From positions 1 to 12,270 of the forward strand of contig RGUK01000034.1 in assembly GCA_010027825.1 (NCBI GenBank): a stretch of DNA of 12,270 nt, given 5' to 3'. The translations under genes were made by a program, and so were the position numbers. The notes beneath the pieces are model-generated. The model was given only the letters and a program-made list of their open reading frames with translations, was not told where the DNA came from and did no database searches. The stretch's first letter is position 1, and every line of letters starts with the position of its first letter. This document shows positions 5,427 through 11,333 of the stretch, piece by piece. The stretch is from a bacterium (GTDB lineage Bacteria > Dependentiae > Babeliae > Babeliales > RVW-14).

Positions 5427-5633
5427 TTACCGAACCTGTGCCCGCAAAACACGATTTACACGGGCTAATCCAATCAGCACGGCAGACGTGTTTTCCACGC
5501 CTTGTTTTGCCTGTTTCAAGTCGTAAACAAGCCGTTCAACCTCAGACGGCATTAGAGTTACCGCCGTATCTTTTGGCTCGGCCATGAGGATGTCGATCCA
5601 GTATTGCAGGCGCTCTTTAGTGGTAGCAGGCAT
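5427..5633 (-). CDS. Small helical protein, unknown
   Basis: Not recognised. 68 residues; AGGAG lies 5 nt upstream of the ATG at 5633. It appears entirely helical, with charged heptad-like stretches (ERLQYWIDILM, SEVERLVYDLKQAKQGVEN, VLIGLARVNRVLRAQVR) suggesting a small coiled coil or helical bundle. It is the first gene downstream of the second structured gap and has no copy of the shared promoter in front, so it may be transcribed with that region. Confidence 0.75.
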   Translation of the reverse strand: MPATTKERLQYWIDILMAEPKDTAVTLMPSEVERLVYDLKQAKQGVENTSAVLIGLARVNRVLRAQVR

Positions 5634-5639
5634 AACGCT

Positions 5640-6165
5640 CCTGGAAAGGAAACGCCCCGTTGCAATTTAACTCTTCACACACGGGACCACATGCGTGAGC
5701 GAGGGATTGGTTTCAATCTCGGTACAGGCGCCCACTCCCGTAAGCGCTGCCCAGAGACCCTGCTTGTCGCACCACGTCAACCGTCAAGCAAAACTTGAGA
5801 GTTGGATGTGCGCCGGCTCAGGGCTGCCGGGAGTTGAAGATCTCGCCGCTGGGATGTGGTGATATCGGGCGGTTAACGCTACCTCCCACGCACATTAAGG
5901 CTCGTAACTTCCCCCAGCATTTCGCAGCGCTGTACACACGTTGCCGAGATAAAGATTCCAGCGGGCCATTGACGTTCCGGCCCTATTACCCGCACCAGAC
6001 AGTAGTGTGACTACACGCTTCCGATTTGGAACCGCCCACGCCAGCGAACTGGAGGTGACGGCTACTGGAAAAATGAACCGCTGATTGTCCCCTTGCCGTG
6101 TGACGGCTGGTTTCGACCAGACAACTAGGTGCCGTTTACAAGGCGGCTTTACCAGCAGCGGTAAG
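5640..6165 (-). ncRNA. Second candidate structured RNA region
   Basis: About 525 nt with no credible gene, immediately downstream of the tmRNA on the same strand. Visible pairings include ACCGCTG (6078-6084) with CAGCGGT (6155-6161), a long-range helix enclosing two adjacent hairpins, GCCGT/ACGGC and CTGGT/ACCAG (loop CGAA on the minus strand), within about 6094-6120. Other stems are GGGCC/GGCCC near 5963-5983, CCGGC/GCCGG near 5813-5830 and GATTG/CAATC near 5704-5720. It could be a separate RNA or a tmRNA trailer. No family was recognised; it is less dense in long stems than the 2370-4036 region. Confidence 0.35.
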
Positions 6166-6509
6166 TGGAGCCGAGGGGAGTCGAACCCCTGTGTCGTGAT
6201 AATTCCGATAAAAACGTCTACATGCGTAGCGGGTTATCTCGCTAACCCAGCAAGCCAGCCAGAGTTATCGGCGTCAGGTGGTTACCACCATCTTACCCTT
6301 TCTGTCTGGGTCAGAGCAGCCGATTATCGGCGTCAACTTGATTCGGTGATGAGGCTCAAGCCGCCTCACCCGGTCACTGCTCAGGCAGCGAGAGCGGGAG
6401 CGCTGTTGAAGGCGCCAATTAACATGTGGGCGATTTTTAACGTGGCCATTCGTCCAACCACGGCATGCAATCTAAATCTTCCTTATCCGATCGATACCAG
6501 TACGGCCCC
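6166..6509 (-). ncRNA. ssrA: Transfer-messenger RNA (tmRNA)
   Basis: Rescues stalled ribosomes by acting first as tRNA-Ala and then as mRNA for a degradation tag. The 5' end is GGGGCCG (6503-6509), followed by a stretch like the usual tmRNA D-region. The 3' end is a T-arm (GGGG, TTCGACT, CCCC) and CGGCTCC (6167-6173), which pairs with the 5' end and keeps the G3-U70 pair used by alanyl-tRNA synthetase. GCATGCCGTGG and CCACGTTAAAAATC match the conserved lead-in to the tag. The tag frame runs GCC at 6431 to TGA at 6381-6383: AHMLIGAFNSAPALAA, ending in the typical ALAA. A pseudoknot follows (GGTGAGGC stem; loop CTTGA pairs with TCAAG). CCA is not encoded. The tag is longer than the 10 residues that E. 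coli tmRNA encodes. Confidence 0.93.
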
Positions 6510-6511
6510 AG

Positions 6512-6585
6512 TAGTGCGGGCGGGAGTCGAACCCGCAACATGCAGATTTTGAGTCTGCCTTCTCTGCCAATTGGAATACCGCACC
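6512..6585 (-). tRNA. tRNA-Leu(CAA), short variable loop
   Basis: Acceptor GGTGCGG (6579-6585) pairs with CCGCACT (6513-6519), with G1-U72. Anticodon arm GCAGA, CTCAAAA, TCTGC gives anticodon CAA. T-arm is GCGGG, TTCGACT, CCCGC. Discriminator A, CCA not encoded. It is 74 nt, with a variable region of only 5 nt, which is odd for a leucine tRNA. It ends 2 nt before the tmRNA 5' end. Confidence 0.85.
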
Positions 6586-6595
6586 AACATTGTAA

Positions 6596-6669
<74 letters not shown>

Positions 6670-6676
6670 AATTTAA

Positions 6677-6705
6677 TTGTTACGCAAACAATAATTAACT
6701 ATACT
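6677..6705 (+). promoter_or_regulatory. Sigma-70-like promoter for HNH gene
   Basis: TTGTTA (6677-6682), 17-nt spacer, TATACT (6700-6705). It is only 25 nt from the HNH start codon and points away from the tRNA-Asp gene. It differs from the TAAATA/GCATAT motif of the minus-strand units, which fits an independently acquired gene. Confidence 0.6.
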
Positions 6706-6729
6706 ATACACAACAGGTTCGAATCAATT

Positions 6730-7359
6730 ATGACAAAACTCGCACAAAAAATACTCGAACTGCGTGAACGCGGTTTGTCGTATAAACAAATTGTGAGAAA
6801 ACTTCATTGTGCTCGCAGCACTGTTTGCTATTACTGCGGAACAAATCAAAAACAAAAATTTAACAACAGGCAGCAGAAGCGGCGCAACAAAACTTCGACA
6901 ATTGCACGAAAGTTACAAAAATTTCAAACACGAAAACAACACGTTAAAGACTTCGTGCGTGTTATTGATAAGGCAATAAAAGCCAGACTACGCGAAAGAA
7001 TTTTGCGTTTTAGCTTTGATTCACGTACAGGGAGGTACGCATCAATGAAATTCACCGTGGAGCAGTTGTTAGAAAAAATCGGCTCTGCACCAACATGTTA
7101 TTTGACTGGGCGTGCAATAGATCTAACAAAGACACGCACGTACCATCTCGATCACATTGTTCCTGCAAGCAAAGGCGGCGACAATTCTTTAAAAAATTGT
7201 GGCCTTGCGTGCCGAGAAGCAAATCAAGCAAAAAACGATATGTCAGTTGAAGAATTTGTGCAACTATGCCGAGATGTTATCGCACATCACGAAACAATTA
7301 GCGCTACGGAGAATCGAACTCCGGTCTCGACCTTGAAAGGGTCGCGTCCTAACCACTAG
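6730..7359 (+). CDS. HNH homing-type endonuclease with N-terminal HTH
   Basis: 209 residues from the ATG at 6730; the frame is open from 6571, but only through antisense of tRNA-Asp. Residues 9-36 look like a helix-turn-helix (LRERGLSYKQIVRKL, RSTVCYY). Residues 40-80 are very basic. The HNH domain is residues 120-170: CYLTGRAIDL, then His139, Asp141-His142 as the catalytic region, Asn156 and Asn165 in CREANQAKND. Family knowledge: free-standing HNH enzymes of phages cut DNA site-specifically and spread by repair of the cut. It is the only gene on this strand among the tRNAs, visibly AT-richer than its neighbours, and its last 20 codons are antisense to tRNA-Glu. The ribosome site is weak. 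Confidence 0.88.
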   Translation: MTKLAQKILELRERGLSYKQIVRKLHCARSTVCYYCGTNQKQKFNNRQQKRRNKTSTIARKLQKFQTRKQHVKDFVRVIDKAIKARLRERILRFSFDSRTGRYASMKFTVEQLLEKIGSAPTCYLTGRAIDLTKTRTYHLDHIVPASKGGDNSLKNCGLACREANQAKNDMSVEEFVQLCRDVIAHHETISATENRTPVSTLKGSRPNH

Positions 7360-7370
7360 ACGATAGCGCC
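7299..7370 (-). tRNA. tRNA-Glu(TTC)
   Basis: Acceptor GGCGCTA (7364-7370) with TAGCGCT (7300-7306; G1-U72), D-arm with GTCTAGTGGTTAGGAC typical of Glu, anticodon arm CGACC, CTTTCAA, GGTCG (anticodon TTC), T-arm CGGAG, TTCGATT, CTCCG, discriminator A. CCA not encoded. The 3' coding end of the HNH gene overlaps it on the other strand through 7359. Confidence 0.95.
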
Positions 7371-7418
7371 ATTCGCAGCCATTGTGCCATATTTTTACGA
7401 CATAACAACTGCGGCACA

Positions 7419-7973
7419 TTACTTATCGGCGGTCGTGCCGATCCAGTGCGTCAGGTCGTCGAGCATCCTGTCCACCCGCTGACGCACCTGAAACAACTGT
7501 CTCTCCGTGTCCATAATGTGATTCTTGAGCAAGACAAGATCCCGGACGGCACGGTCGGGCATGGGGAGCTTTTCGCTCTCCATTTCCGCGTGCTTCCGGT
7601 CCAGTTTCTTTTGCTCTTCGCGCCACACTTCAATAGCGTCGTCGGCGTACACAACGCCGTCAATCTCGAACTGCTCGGCTTCGGGAATTCTGTGGTGCAC
7701 GCCAGCGATGAACGAATCATCGCATTGGTGCACGTGAACCCGCACAACCCGGTCGCCGCTTGCCTCGGCCTGCTCAATGGCGGCAGTGAACTCTTCTGAG
7801 CTGGACGGCATTGCACCCGGCACGACGCGCGGAACCGGCACAAGACAACTCAGACCTTTCATGGTTTTCCACAGGCGAACGAATTCGTTGAACTCGCTTT
7901 CTGTGAGAACCGACATCCAGTCCCGGTAGCCGTACTCTTCGTCAATCAGCAGGATGACCTTGTTTTCTTCCAT
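7419..7973 (-). CDS. Cytoplasmic protein, unknown
   Basis: Not recognised. 184 residues; AAGG lies 6 nt before the ATG at 7973. Acidic N-terminus (VILLIDEEYGYRDW), a middle section with HVHQC and GVHHRIP, then a charged helix (EVWREEQKKLDRKHAEMESEKL) and a C-terminal helix (MDTERQLFQVRQRVDRMLDDL) that looks like a coiled coil. There is no signal or membrane segment. It begins 18 nt after the stop of the 7992-8396 gene and is the last of a five-gene run lying between tRNA-Ile and tRNA-Glu. Confidence 0.8.
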   Translation of the reverse strand: MEENKVILLIDEEYGYRDWMSVLTESEFNEFVRLWKTMKGLSCLVPVPRVVPGAMPSSSEEFTAAIEQAEASGDRVVRVHVHQCDDSFIAGVHHRIPEAEQFEIDGVVYADDAIEVWREEQKKLDRKHAEMESEKLPMPDRAVRDLVLLKNHIMDTERQLFQVRQRVDRMLDDLTHWIGTTADK

Positions 7974-7991
7974 GCTACACCTTTTTAAAAG

Positions 7992-8396
7992 TTAGTTGAT
8001 GCCAGCGCCGCACATGAACTGCGAGAACCCGGGCAGCATCTTCTGCATCTGCGGGCTGGTCTTTGTATAGCCAGCAGGGTTGCGAAGATACGCCCGAATC
8101 CGCTCACACCACGCCTGTGCCTCTGTCGGGTACAGGTCGACGATCCACCGCCGACCGCGGCGGGTATACCAAAGGTTCACTTCCTTGGGTGCCGTGGCCC
8201 AGCACGCAGCCAGGCGTTCGGCGGTCCACTTCTTCCAACCCATGATTTCCCAGATCTCGTGAATTGGGAAACACCGTTCAATCGGCCGACCCTTGTCCTG
8301 ATCGGCGACCACCACGAAGATGCCGTGACGCTTGTAACCGTCCTTGCGAGCACCAGCCTTGCGGCAGATCGTCCGAAGCACCGTGCGGGAAGCCAT
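7992..8396 (-). CDS. Basic tryptophan-rich protein, unknown
   Basis: Not recognised. 134 residues; AAAGGAG lies 6 nt upstream of the ATG at 8396. Basic and aromatic (IWEIMGWKKWTAERLAACWAT, NLWYTRRGRRWIVDLY, AQAWCERIRAYL). The first 30 residues are Arg/Lys-rich and could touch nucleic acid; a helix-turn-helix-like stretch around WEIMGWKKWTAERL is possible but not secure. It is 14 nt downstream of the S4-like gene and in one operon with it. Confidence 0.8.
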   Translation of the reverse strand: MASRTVLRTICRKAGARKDGYKRHGIFVVVADQDKGRPIERCFPIHEIWEIMGWKKWTAERLAACWATAPKEVNLWYTRRGRRWIVDLYPTEAQAWCERIRAYLRNPAGYTKTSPQMQKMLPGFSQFMCGAGIN

Positions 8397-8410
8397 GCGA
8401 ACTCCTTTAA

Positions 8411-8587
8411 TTAGTTGTTAACGATATAGACCTTGCCGTCATATTCAACTTCAGAAAACGGCGGCACTTTGACCGCCGGATTTTCTTCGACTTTGTTGTC
8501 TATTTTCACTTCGCCCTGCACGATCAGTCGCCTGGCAACCGAGGCACACACCCCAGTTTTTTCAACTAGCAAATTGACCAGGTACAT
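8411..8587 (-). CDS. Small S4-like RNA-binding domain protein
   Basis: 58 residues that look like a lone S4 domain: LVNLLVEKTGVCASVARRLI, then VQGEVKIDNKVEENPAVKV and a C-terminal VEYDGKVYIV. The pattern (helix, S-x-A-R-R-L-I, QG-x-V-x-I-[N/D]) is that of S4 modules in ribosomal protein S4, TyrRS and YlmH/RluB-type proteins, which bind structured RNA. The start is the ATG at 8587, with AAGGAG 8 nt upstream; a GTG at 8593 is only 2 nt from that site. Two nt separate it from the stop of the upstream gene. In this RNA-rich element a tRNA, rRNA or tmRNA target is possible. Confidence 0.65.
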   Translation of the reverse strand: MYLVNLLVEKTGVCASVARRLIVQGEVKIDNKVEENPAVKVPPFSEVEYDGKVYIVNN

Positions 8588-8589
8588 AG

Positions 8590-8841
8590 TCACTGCTCCT
8601 TAAACGTGGGACACTCTTTCGGAATCACAAACGCCGTAAACTCTTTTCCCCGCCCCGACTGCGGCTGCTGCGTGACAGCACGAAGAAACGTCGAGTTGGC
8701 AAAACCGATCGGAATGCCGCCTGTATAGACAGCATTGAGATCGTCGGTGTATTGCCCGCGGGTAGTGCCGCACAAACACGACTTTTCAACTTCTTTGAGA
8801 TTAAATACATCGCCGCAGTCGGGGCAAAGGAGCAACTTCAC
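8590..8841 (-). CDS. Small zinc-ribbon-like protein
   Basis: 83 residues beginning with a GTG at 8841. Cys-Pro-Asp-Cys at residues 6-9 and Cys-Leu-Cys-Gly at about 22-25 give three or four Cys ligands for a small zinc ribbon at the N-terminus; the rest is unassigned (GGIPIGFANSTFLRAVTQQ). Its start overlaps the stop of the upstream gene by 4 nt (GTGA), which indicates translational coupling. The ribosome site (AAAGGCGG) is imperfect, consistent with coupling. Confidence 0.8.
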   Translation of the reverse strand: MKLLLCPDCGDVFNLKEVEKSCLCGTTRGQYTDDLNAVYTGGIPIGFANSTFLRAVTQQPQSGRGKEFTAFVIPKECPTFKEQ

Positions 8842-9017
8842 GAGACAACCGCCTTTCTTTGAAGTGCCGCTTCCACTTCCTTCTGTGGATAAAAGCGGGT
8901 GTACGTGCCCTTGATCACCGTGACGCCGGTCGCAAAGATCGCCGTAACCTTACCGCCATTGAAATCACCGCCGATGGCGATCACCTTCTTGGTCGAATTT
9001 TCGGTCTCGTTGGACAT
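8838..9017 (-). CDS. Small beta-rich protein, unknown
   Basis: Not recognised. 59 residues from the ATG at 9017, which has AAGGAGG close upstream; the frame open to 9089 runs into tRNA-Ile. A hydrophilic N-terminus (SNETENSTKK) precedes probable beta strands (KVIAIGGDFNGGKVTAIFATGVTVIKGTYTRF) and a short helix. It is the first gene of the five-gene run, 19 nt after tRNA-Ile, and overlaps the next gene by 4 nt. Confidence 0.75.
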   Translation of the reverse strand: MSNETENSTKKVIAIGGDFNGGKVTAIFATGVTVIKGTYTRFYPQKEVEAALQRKAVVS

Positions 9018-9035
9018 GGAATCCTCCTTGGAAGT

Positions 9036-9105
9036 AGCCCGCTGTGGAGTCGAACCACACGTAGGGACCTTATAAGAGTCCGTTGCCAACCGGTTTCCGC
9101 GGGCC
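9036..9105 (-). tRNA. tRNA-Ile(TAT)
   Basis: Acceptor GGCCCGC (9099-9105) with GCGGGCT (9037-9043; G1-U72). Anticodon arm GGACT, CTTATAA, GGTCC gives anticodon TAT, reading ATA. T-arm is TGTGG, TTCGACT, CCACA; discriminator A; CCA not encoded. The D-arm is short, giving 70 nt in total. A genomic TAT anticodon means ATA is read without needing the lysidine-modified CAT tRNA. Confidence 0.9.
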
Positions 9106-9106
9106 G

Positions 9107-9153
9107 AAAAGGGGCGGGCACCACAGCCTTGGGCAAACCGCAGTGCCCGCCCC
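9107..9153 (-). terminator. Strong hairpin, probable terminator
   Basis: GGGGCGGGCAC (9111-9121) and GTGCCCGCCCC (9143-9153) form a perfect 11-bp GC-rich stem with a 21-nt loop. On the minus strand it is followed by TTTTC and 2 nt later by tRNA-Ile. The T-run is short, so it may act partly as a processing boundary between the 9188-9523 mRNA and tRNA-Ile. Confidence 0.6.
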
Positions 9154-9187
9154 GAAACCGGTATCTTAACGCCTTACGGCAAACCGA

Positions 9188-9523
9188 CTAGCGGTAGCGC
9201 TTGCACGCGTACCACTTACCATTTCGACCACGGGCAACGCCCTGATCGACAACTCGCATGCCGCTGCGGCTGTAGCAGCAACGATTGAGTGCCTCTTCGG
9301 GTGTTGATCCCATGCCGACGCCTTCGTAACCGTGGTTACCGCCCACATGACCCATCGAGCACCGGTTAGCTTGAATTTCAGCGGCACCCTGGGCGGTACT
9401 ATTGTTCGGCACGTACGTTGTGTAGGCCCGCGTTTGTGCTAACCGACACTGCCCATTTAAGCAGTTCTGCCCAAACGCCTGACTGCCACAAACCAAAAAC
9501 AAAGCCACAAGAATCGTTCGCAT
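9188..9523 (-). CDS. Secreted Cys-rich protein of planctomycete type
   Basis: 111 residues. Residues 1-18 form a signal peptide (MRTILVALFLVCGSQAFGQ). The mature N-terminus has Cys-Leu-Asn-Gly-Gln-Cys-Arg, and the C-terminal half has MGHVGGNHGYEGVGMG, then ALNRCCY and GVARGRNGKWYACKRYR. From memory this His/Gly block, EGVG, CC and final GVARG-WYA-RYR arrangement matches an uncharacterised family common in Planctomycetes; I could not check this. The cysteines suggest disulfides outside the cytoplasm. AAGGAGG lies 8 nt upstream of the start. It is one of three exported proteins in the window. Confidence 0.85.
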   Translation of the reverse strand: MRTILVALFLVCGSQAFGQNCLNGQCRLAQTRAYTTYVPNNSTAQGAAEIQANRCSMGHVGGNHGYEGVGMGSTPEEALNRCCYSRSGMRVVDQGVARGRNGKWYACKRYR

Positions 9524-9553
9524 TGGAACATCCTCCTTGATGTGAAATCGAAC

Positions 9554-9895
9554 TCAAACGTAAGCGAACGCAGCAGTCTTGCCACGCCACCGCTTAATCG
9601 CCCCCTTGGACTTCGGGCTGTTGCCATGAGCCACCACAGCCTTCAGCAGCTTCCGCGTGCGGGCTTTAGAAAACCCGTACGTAAGGCCGAACATCTTTGT
9701 CGGCAAATAGGGATTGCGGATGCAACCGCCTTCCCAGTCTCGCTCCTTTTTTGCGAACGCCGTGTCACAGTGCCGTTGGGCCAGTTTTGCTCTGACCACG
9801 TACACCGTGTGCACGCTCACTCGCCGGCCAACAATCTTGCTGGCTTCGTTCGCAATGTCGGTCGCCGTGTTCACGCACTCGCAATTGATAGCCAT
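9554..9895 (-). CDS. Basic possible DNA-binding protein, unknown
   Basis: 113 residues from the ATG at 9895, which has AAGGAG 5 nt upstream. Residues 6-35 (VNTATDIANEASKIVGRRVSVHTVYVVRAKLA) look like a small helix-turn-helix or winged element. The C-terminal 40 residues are very basic (FSKARTRKLLKAVVAHGNSPKSKGAIKRWRGK). Nucleic-acid binding is therefore likely, but no family was recognised. Its ribosome site directly follows a strong terminator (9909-9939), with no space for a promoter, so expression depends on read-through or processing. Confidence 0.75.
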   Translation of the reverse strand: MAINCECVNTATDIANEASKIVGRRVSVHTVYVVRAKLAQRHCDTAFAKKERDWEGGCIRNPYLPTKMFGLTYGFSKARTRKLLKAVVAHGNSPKSKGAIKRWRGKTAAFAYV

Positions 9896-9908
9896 GATGG
9901 CTCCTTGC

Positions 9909-9939
9909 AAAAAGAAAAAGGCCCGCACACGCGGGCCTT
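9909..9939 (-). terminator. Strong terminator abutting a ribosome site
   Basis: Minus strand: AAGGCCCGC (9931-9939), 4-nt loop, GCGGGCC (9920-9926), then TTTTTCTTTTT (9909-9919), GC and AAGGAG. It is a textbook intrinsic terminator, placed between tRNA-Val and the 9554-9895 gene and touching that gene's ribosome site. It is the clearest of three such cases. Confidence 0.85.
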
Positions 9940-9948
9940 ATCAACCAA

Positions 9949-10021
9949 TAGCCGCAGAGGGATTCGAACCCCCAACATCCTGCGTGTAAAGCAGGCGCTC
10001 TAACCGTTGAGCTATGCGGCT
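9949..10021 (-). tRNA. tRNA-Val(TAC)
   Basis: Acceptor AGCCGCA (10015-10021) with TGCGGCT (9950-9956), D-arm TAGCTCAACGGTTAGAGC, anticodon arm CCTGC, TTTACAC, GCAGG (anticodon TAC), T-arm GGGGG, TTCGAAT, CCCTC with a G-U pair, discriminator A. CCA not encoded. Confidence 0.95.
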
Positions 10022-10027
10022 ACGTTG

Positions 10028-10360
10028 TCAGTCTGGAATCACATAGTCGGGCGGCAACGGCACCCAACTCTTTGCACGTTCTTCGTCGTAGGGCATCCAC
10101 CACGGCGCGTCATCAGCGTCACACACGCCCCAGTCGTTATTAATAAACTTGTTGTGGTTGATCGCGTCGATGACGTGTTGCGGCATGTCTTCTTCTACCA
10201 GTTTGCCGTCAGGACCCTCATAGCAGCACCTGGTTTCCACGGTCGGATCGAACCTGCCGATGTGGAGACCGATGTTGTGGCCGAAGTAATAGACCATTTG
10301 GCCTTTCTCCGGCAACTGAGCACGTGATCGAATCCAGCCGCGCTCTTCTGCTGTTTTCAC
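10028..10360 (-). CDS. DUF551-like small phage protein
   Basis: 110 residues from a GTG at 10360 preceded by GGAGGAGG. The pattern WIRSRAQLPEKGQMVYYFGHN near the N-terminus and a C-terminal AKSWVPLPPDYV resembles the short DUF551-type phage and prophage proteins (W-x-x-V...LP-x-x-G-x-x-V and W-x-P-LP-x-P). Function unknown. The GTG overlaps the stop of the upstream gene by 4 nt, so the two are translationally coupled. It lies just 6 nt from tRNA-Val, which follows it in the transcript. Confidence 0.7.
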   Translation of the reverse strand: MKTAEERGWIRSRAQLPEKGQMVYYFGHNIGLHIGRFDPTVETRCCYEGPDGKLVEEDMPQHVIDAINHNKFINNDWGVCDADDAPWWMPYDEERAKSWVPLPPDYVIPD

Positions 10361-10614
10361 TCTTCCTCCTCCGGAAACATGTTGTCCCAGCACGAATCAC
10401 AAATCCCCGAGATGAGAAACTCGCGCTGCCCCGCCGTGAGATAATGAAAGCAATCTTGGGCGAATTTACCTGCACGAAAATCGTCTAGATCTTTGGTGTC
10501 AACGCGTAACGTCTGCTGTGTTTTGCAGCTGTAACACGGACCAGAAACAACAGTCCGCGGCCCTGCTGCTTCCAGAAGACAATCCCGAAACGCGTACTTT
10601 GTTATCAAAGACAT
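10357..10614 (-). CDS. Small four-Cys zinc-binding phage protein
   Basis: 85 residues; GGGAGGG lies upstream of the ATG at 10614. Cys-Tyr-Ser-Cys (27-30) and Cys-Asp-Ser-Cys-Trp (about 72-76) are separated by about 42 residues and should bind one zinc. Between them is FRAGKFAQDCFHYLTAGQREFLISGIC, a pattern I remember from small uncharacterised proteins of many tailed phages. Function unknown. The acidic C-terminus (FPEEEE) overlaps the next gene by 4 nt. Confidence 0.8.
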   Translation of the reverse strand: MSLITKYAFRDCLLEAAGPRTVVSGPCYSCKTQQTLRVDTKDLDDFRAGKFAQDCFHYLTAGQREFLISGICDSCWDNMFPEEEE

Positions 10615-10633
10615 GAAATTCCCTCCCGAGGAA

Positions 10634-10706
10634 TAGGAGCGGTGGGACTCGAACCCACACTTGAAGGATTTTAAGTCCTTTGACTCTGCCGTTGGTCTAC
10701 GCTCCC
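10634..10706 (-). tRNA. tRNA-Leu(TAA), short variable loop
   Basis: Acceptor GGGAGCG (10700-10706) with CGCTCCT (10635-10641; G1-U72), D-arm GAC/GTC, anticodon arm AAGGA, CTTAAAA, TCCTT (anticodon TAA), T-arm GTGGG, TTCGAGT, CCCAC, discriminator A. It is 73 nt, with about 5 nt where a bacterial leucine tRNA normally has a long variable arm. CCA not encoded. Confidence 0.88.
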
Positions 10707-10800
10707 GCCGTAACTTGTTGCCAGGAAAGAACTTACGTCGAGAGGGTTATTCCCGCCTGTCGTAAATTCAGTCCTGACAACACGTTAGGCTTTGTTTGCG

Positions 10801-11094
10801 TCAATCCCGCTCGCGCAGCCATTTATTCATGGACTGTTCGTCACCCCAGCAAAGGGCCGGCGGAAAATCCGTAAACCACTGCACGTACAGCCCGATAAGC
10901 TTTACGTTTTCATCGTCGGCGTAATCAAACGCACGGCGCAGGTTGTTGGTGATGACCGCCGTGAGAAAACTCCCCGGTTTAACTCGGTCAATCACGTACC
11001 GCTTGATTGCGTCCTGCATCCGCTCGGGTATCAGGCTGTACTGGCCAGTAAACCACTCTTCTACCGGACGTTCGAATTGAAGGGTTGATTCCAC
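10801..11094 (-). CDS. Conserved-looking small protein, unknown
   Basis: 97 residues from a GTG at 11094, with AGGAG 8 nt upstream; the frame open to 11133 lacks a site. The sequence IPERMQDAIKRYVIDRVKPGSFLTAVITNNLRRAFDYADDEN, followed by YVQWFTDFPPALCWGDEQSMNKWL, resembles a short uncharacterised family (helix, PG-x-F-L-x-A-V-x-x-N-x-L, then W-x-x-x-x-P-x-x-x-W-G) that I recall from phages and bacteria. Soluble, mostly helical. It overlaps the 3' end of the upstream gene by 34 nt. The 94 nt after its stop, up to tRNA-Leu, contain nothing I recognise. Confidence 0.75.
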   Translation of the reverse strand: MESTLQFERPVEEWFTGQYSLIPERMQDAIKRYVIDRVKPGSFLTAVITNNLRRAFDYADDENVKLIGLYVQWFTDFPPALCWGDEQSMNKWLRERD

Positions 11095-11297
11095 GCGATC
11101 TGCTCCTGTACCGGTTGCTGCCAAACGTACCACTGACCGTTTTCAAGTTTCCACCACCGGCCCTCGTGGAAAGTGATATACGGCTGCGGTTGCTGCTGCG
11201 GCGCCATCTTGGCTTGCATTCGTTGCACGCCGTTGTGGACCATCGGTTGAACGACGGGCACGATAATCGCCAGCAGCAGCGTCAAAAGCCAGTTCAT
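11061..11297 (-). CDS. Small membrane-anchored or secreted protein, unknown
   Basis: 78 residues; AAGGAGG lies just upstream of the ATG at 11297. Residues 1-20 are hydrophobic (MNWLLTLLLAIIVPVVQP) and could be a signal anchor or an uncleaved signal; no clear cleavage site is seen. The rest is Gln-rich and aromatic (APQQQPQPYITFHEGRWWKLENGQWYVWQQPVQEQ). The EGRWWKLENGQWYVW stretch suggests a short beta hairpin. It lies 36 nt after tRNA-Lys and is coupled by overlap to the next gene. Confidence 0.75.
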   Translation of the reverse strand: MNWLLTLLLAIIVPVVQPMVHNGVQRMQAKMAPQQQPQPYITFHEGRWWKLENGQWYVWQQPVQEQIAWNQPFNSNVR

Positions 11298-11333
11298 CTC
11301 GCCCTCCTTGTGTGAGAAAAACCAACCAAACAG

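Noticed and set aside
6085..6552. 155-codon plus-strand frame
   Set aside because: It is antisense to the tmRNA and tRNA-Leu and has no protein-like features.
8771..8790. TAAATA on the plus strand as a promoter half
   Set aside because: Inside a coding gene, on the wrong strand, with no GCATAT at the required distance.
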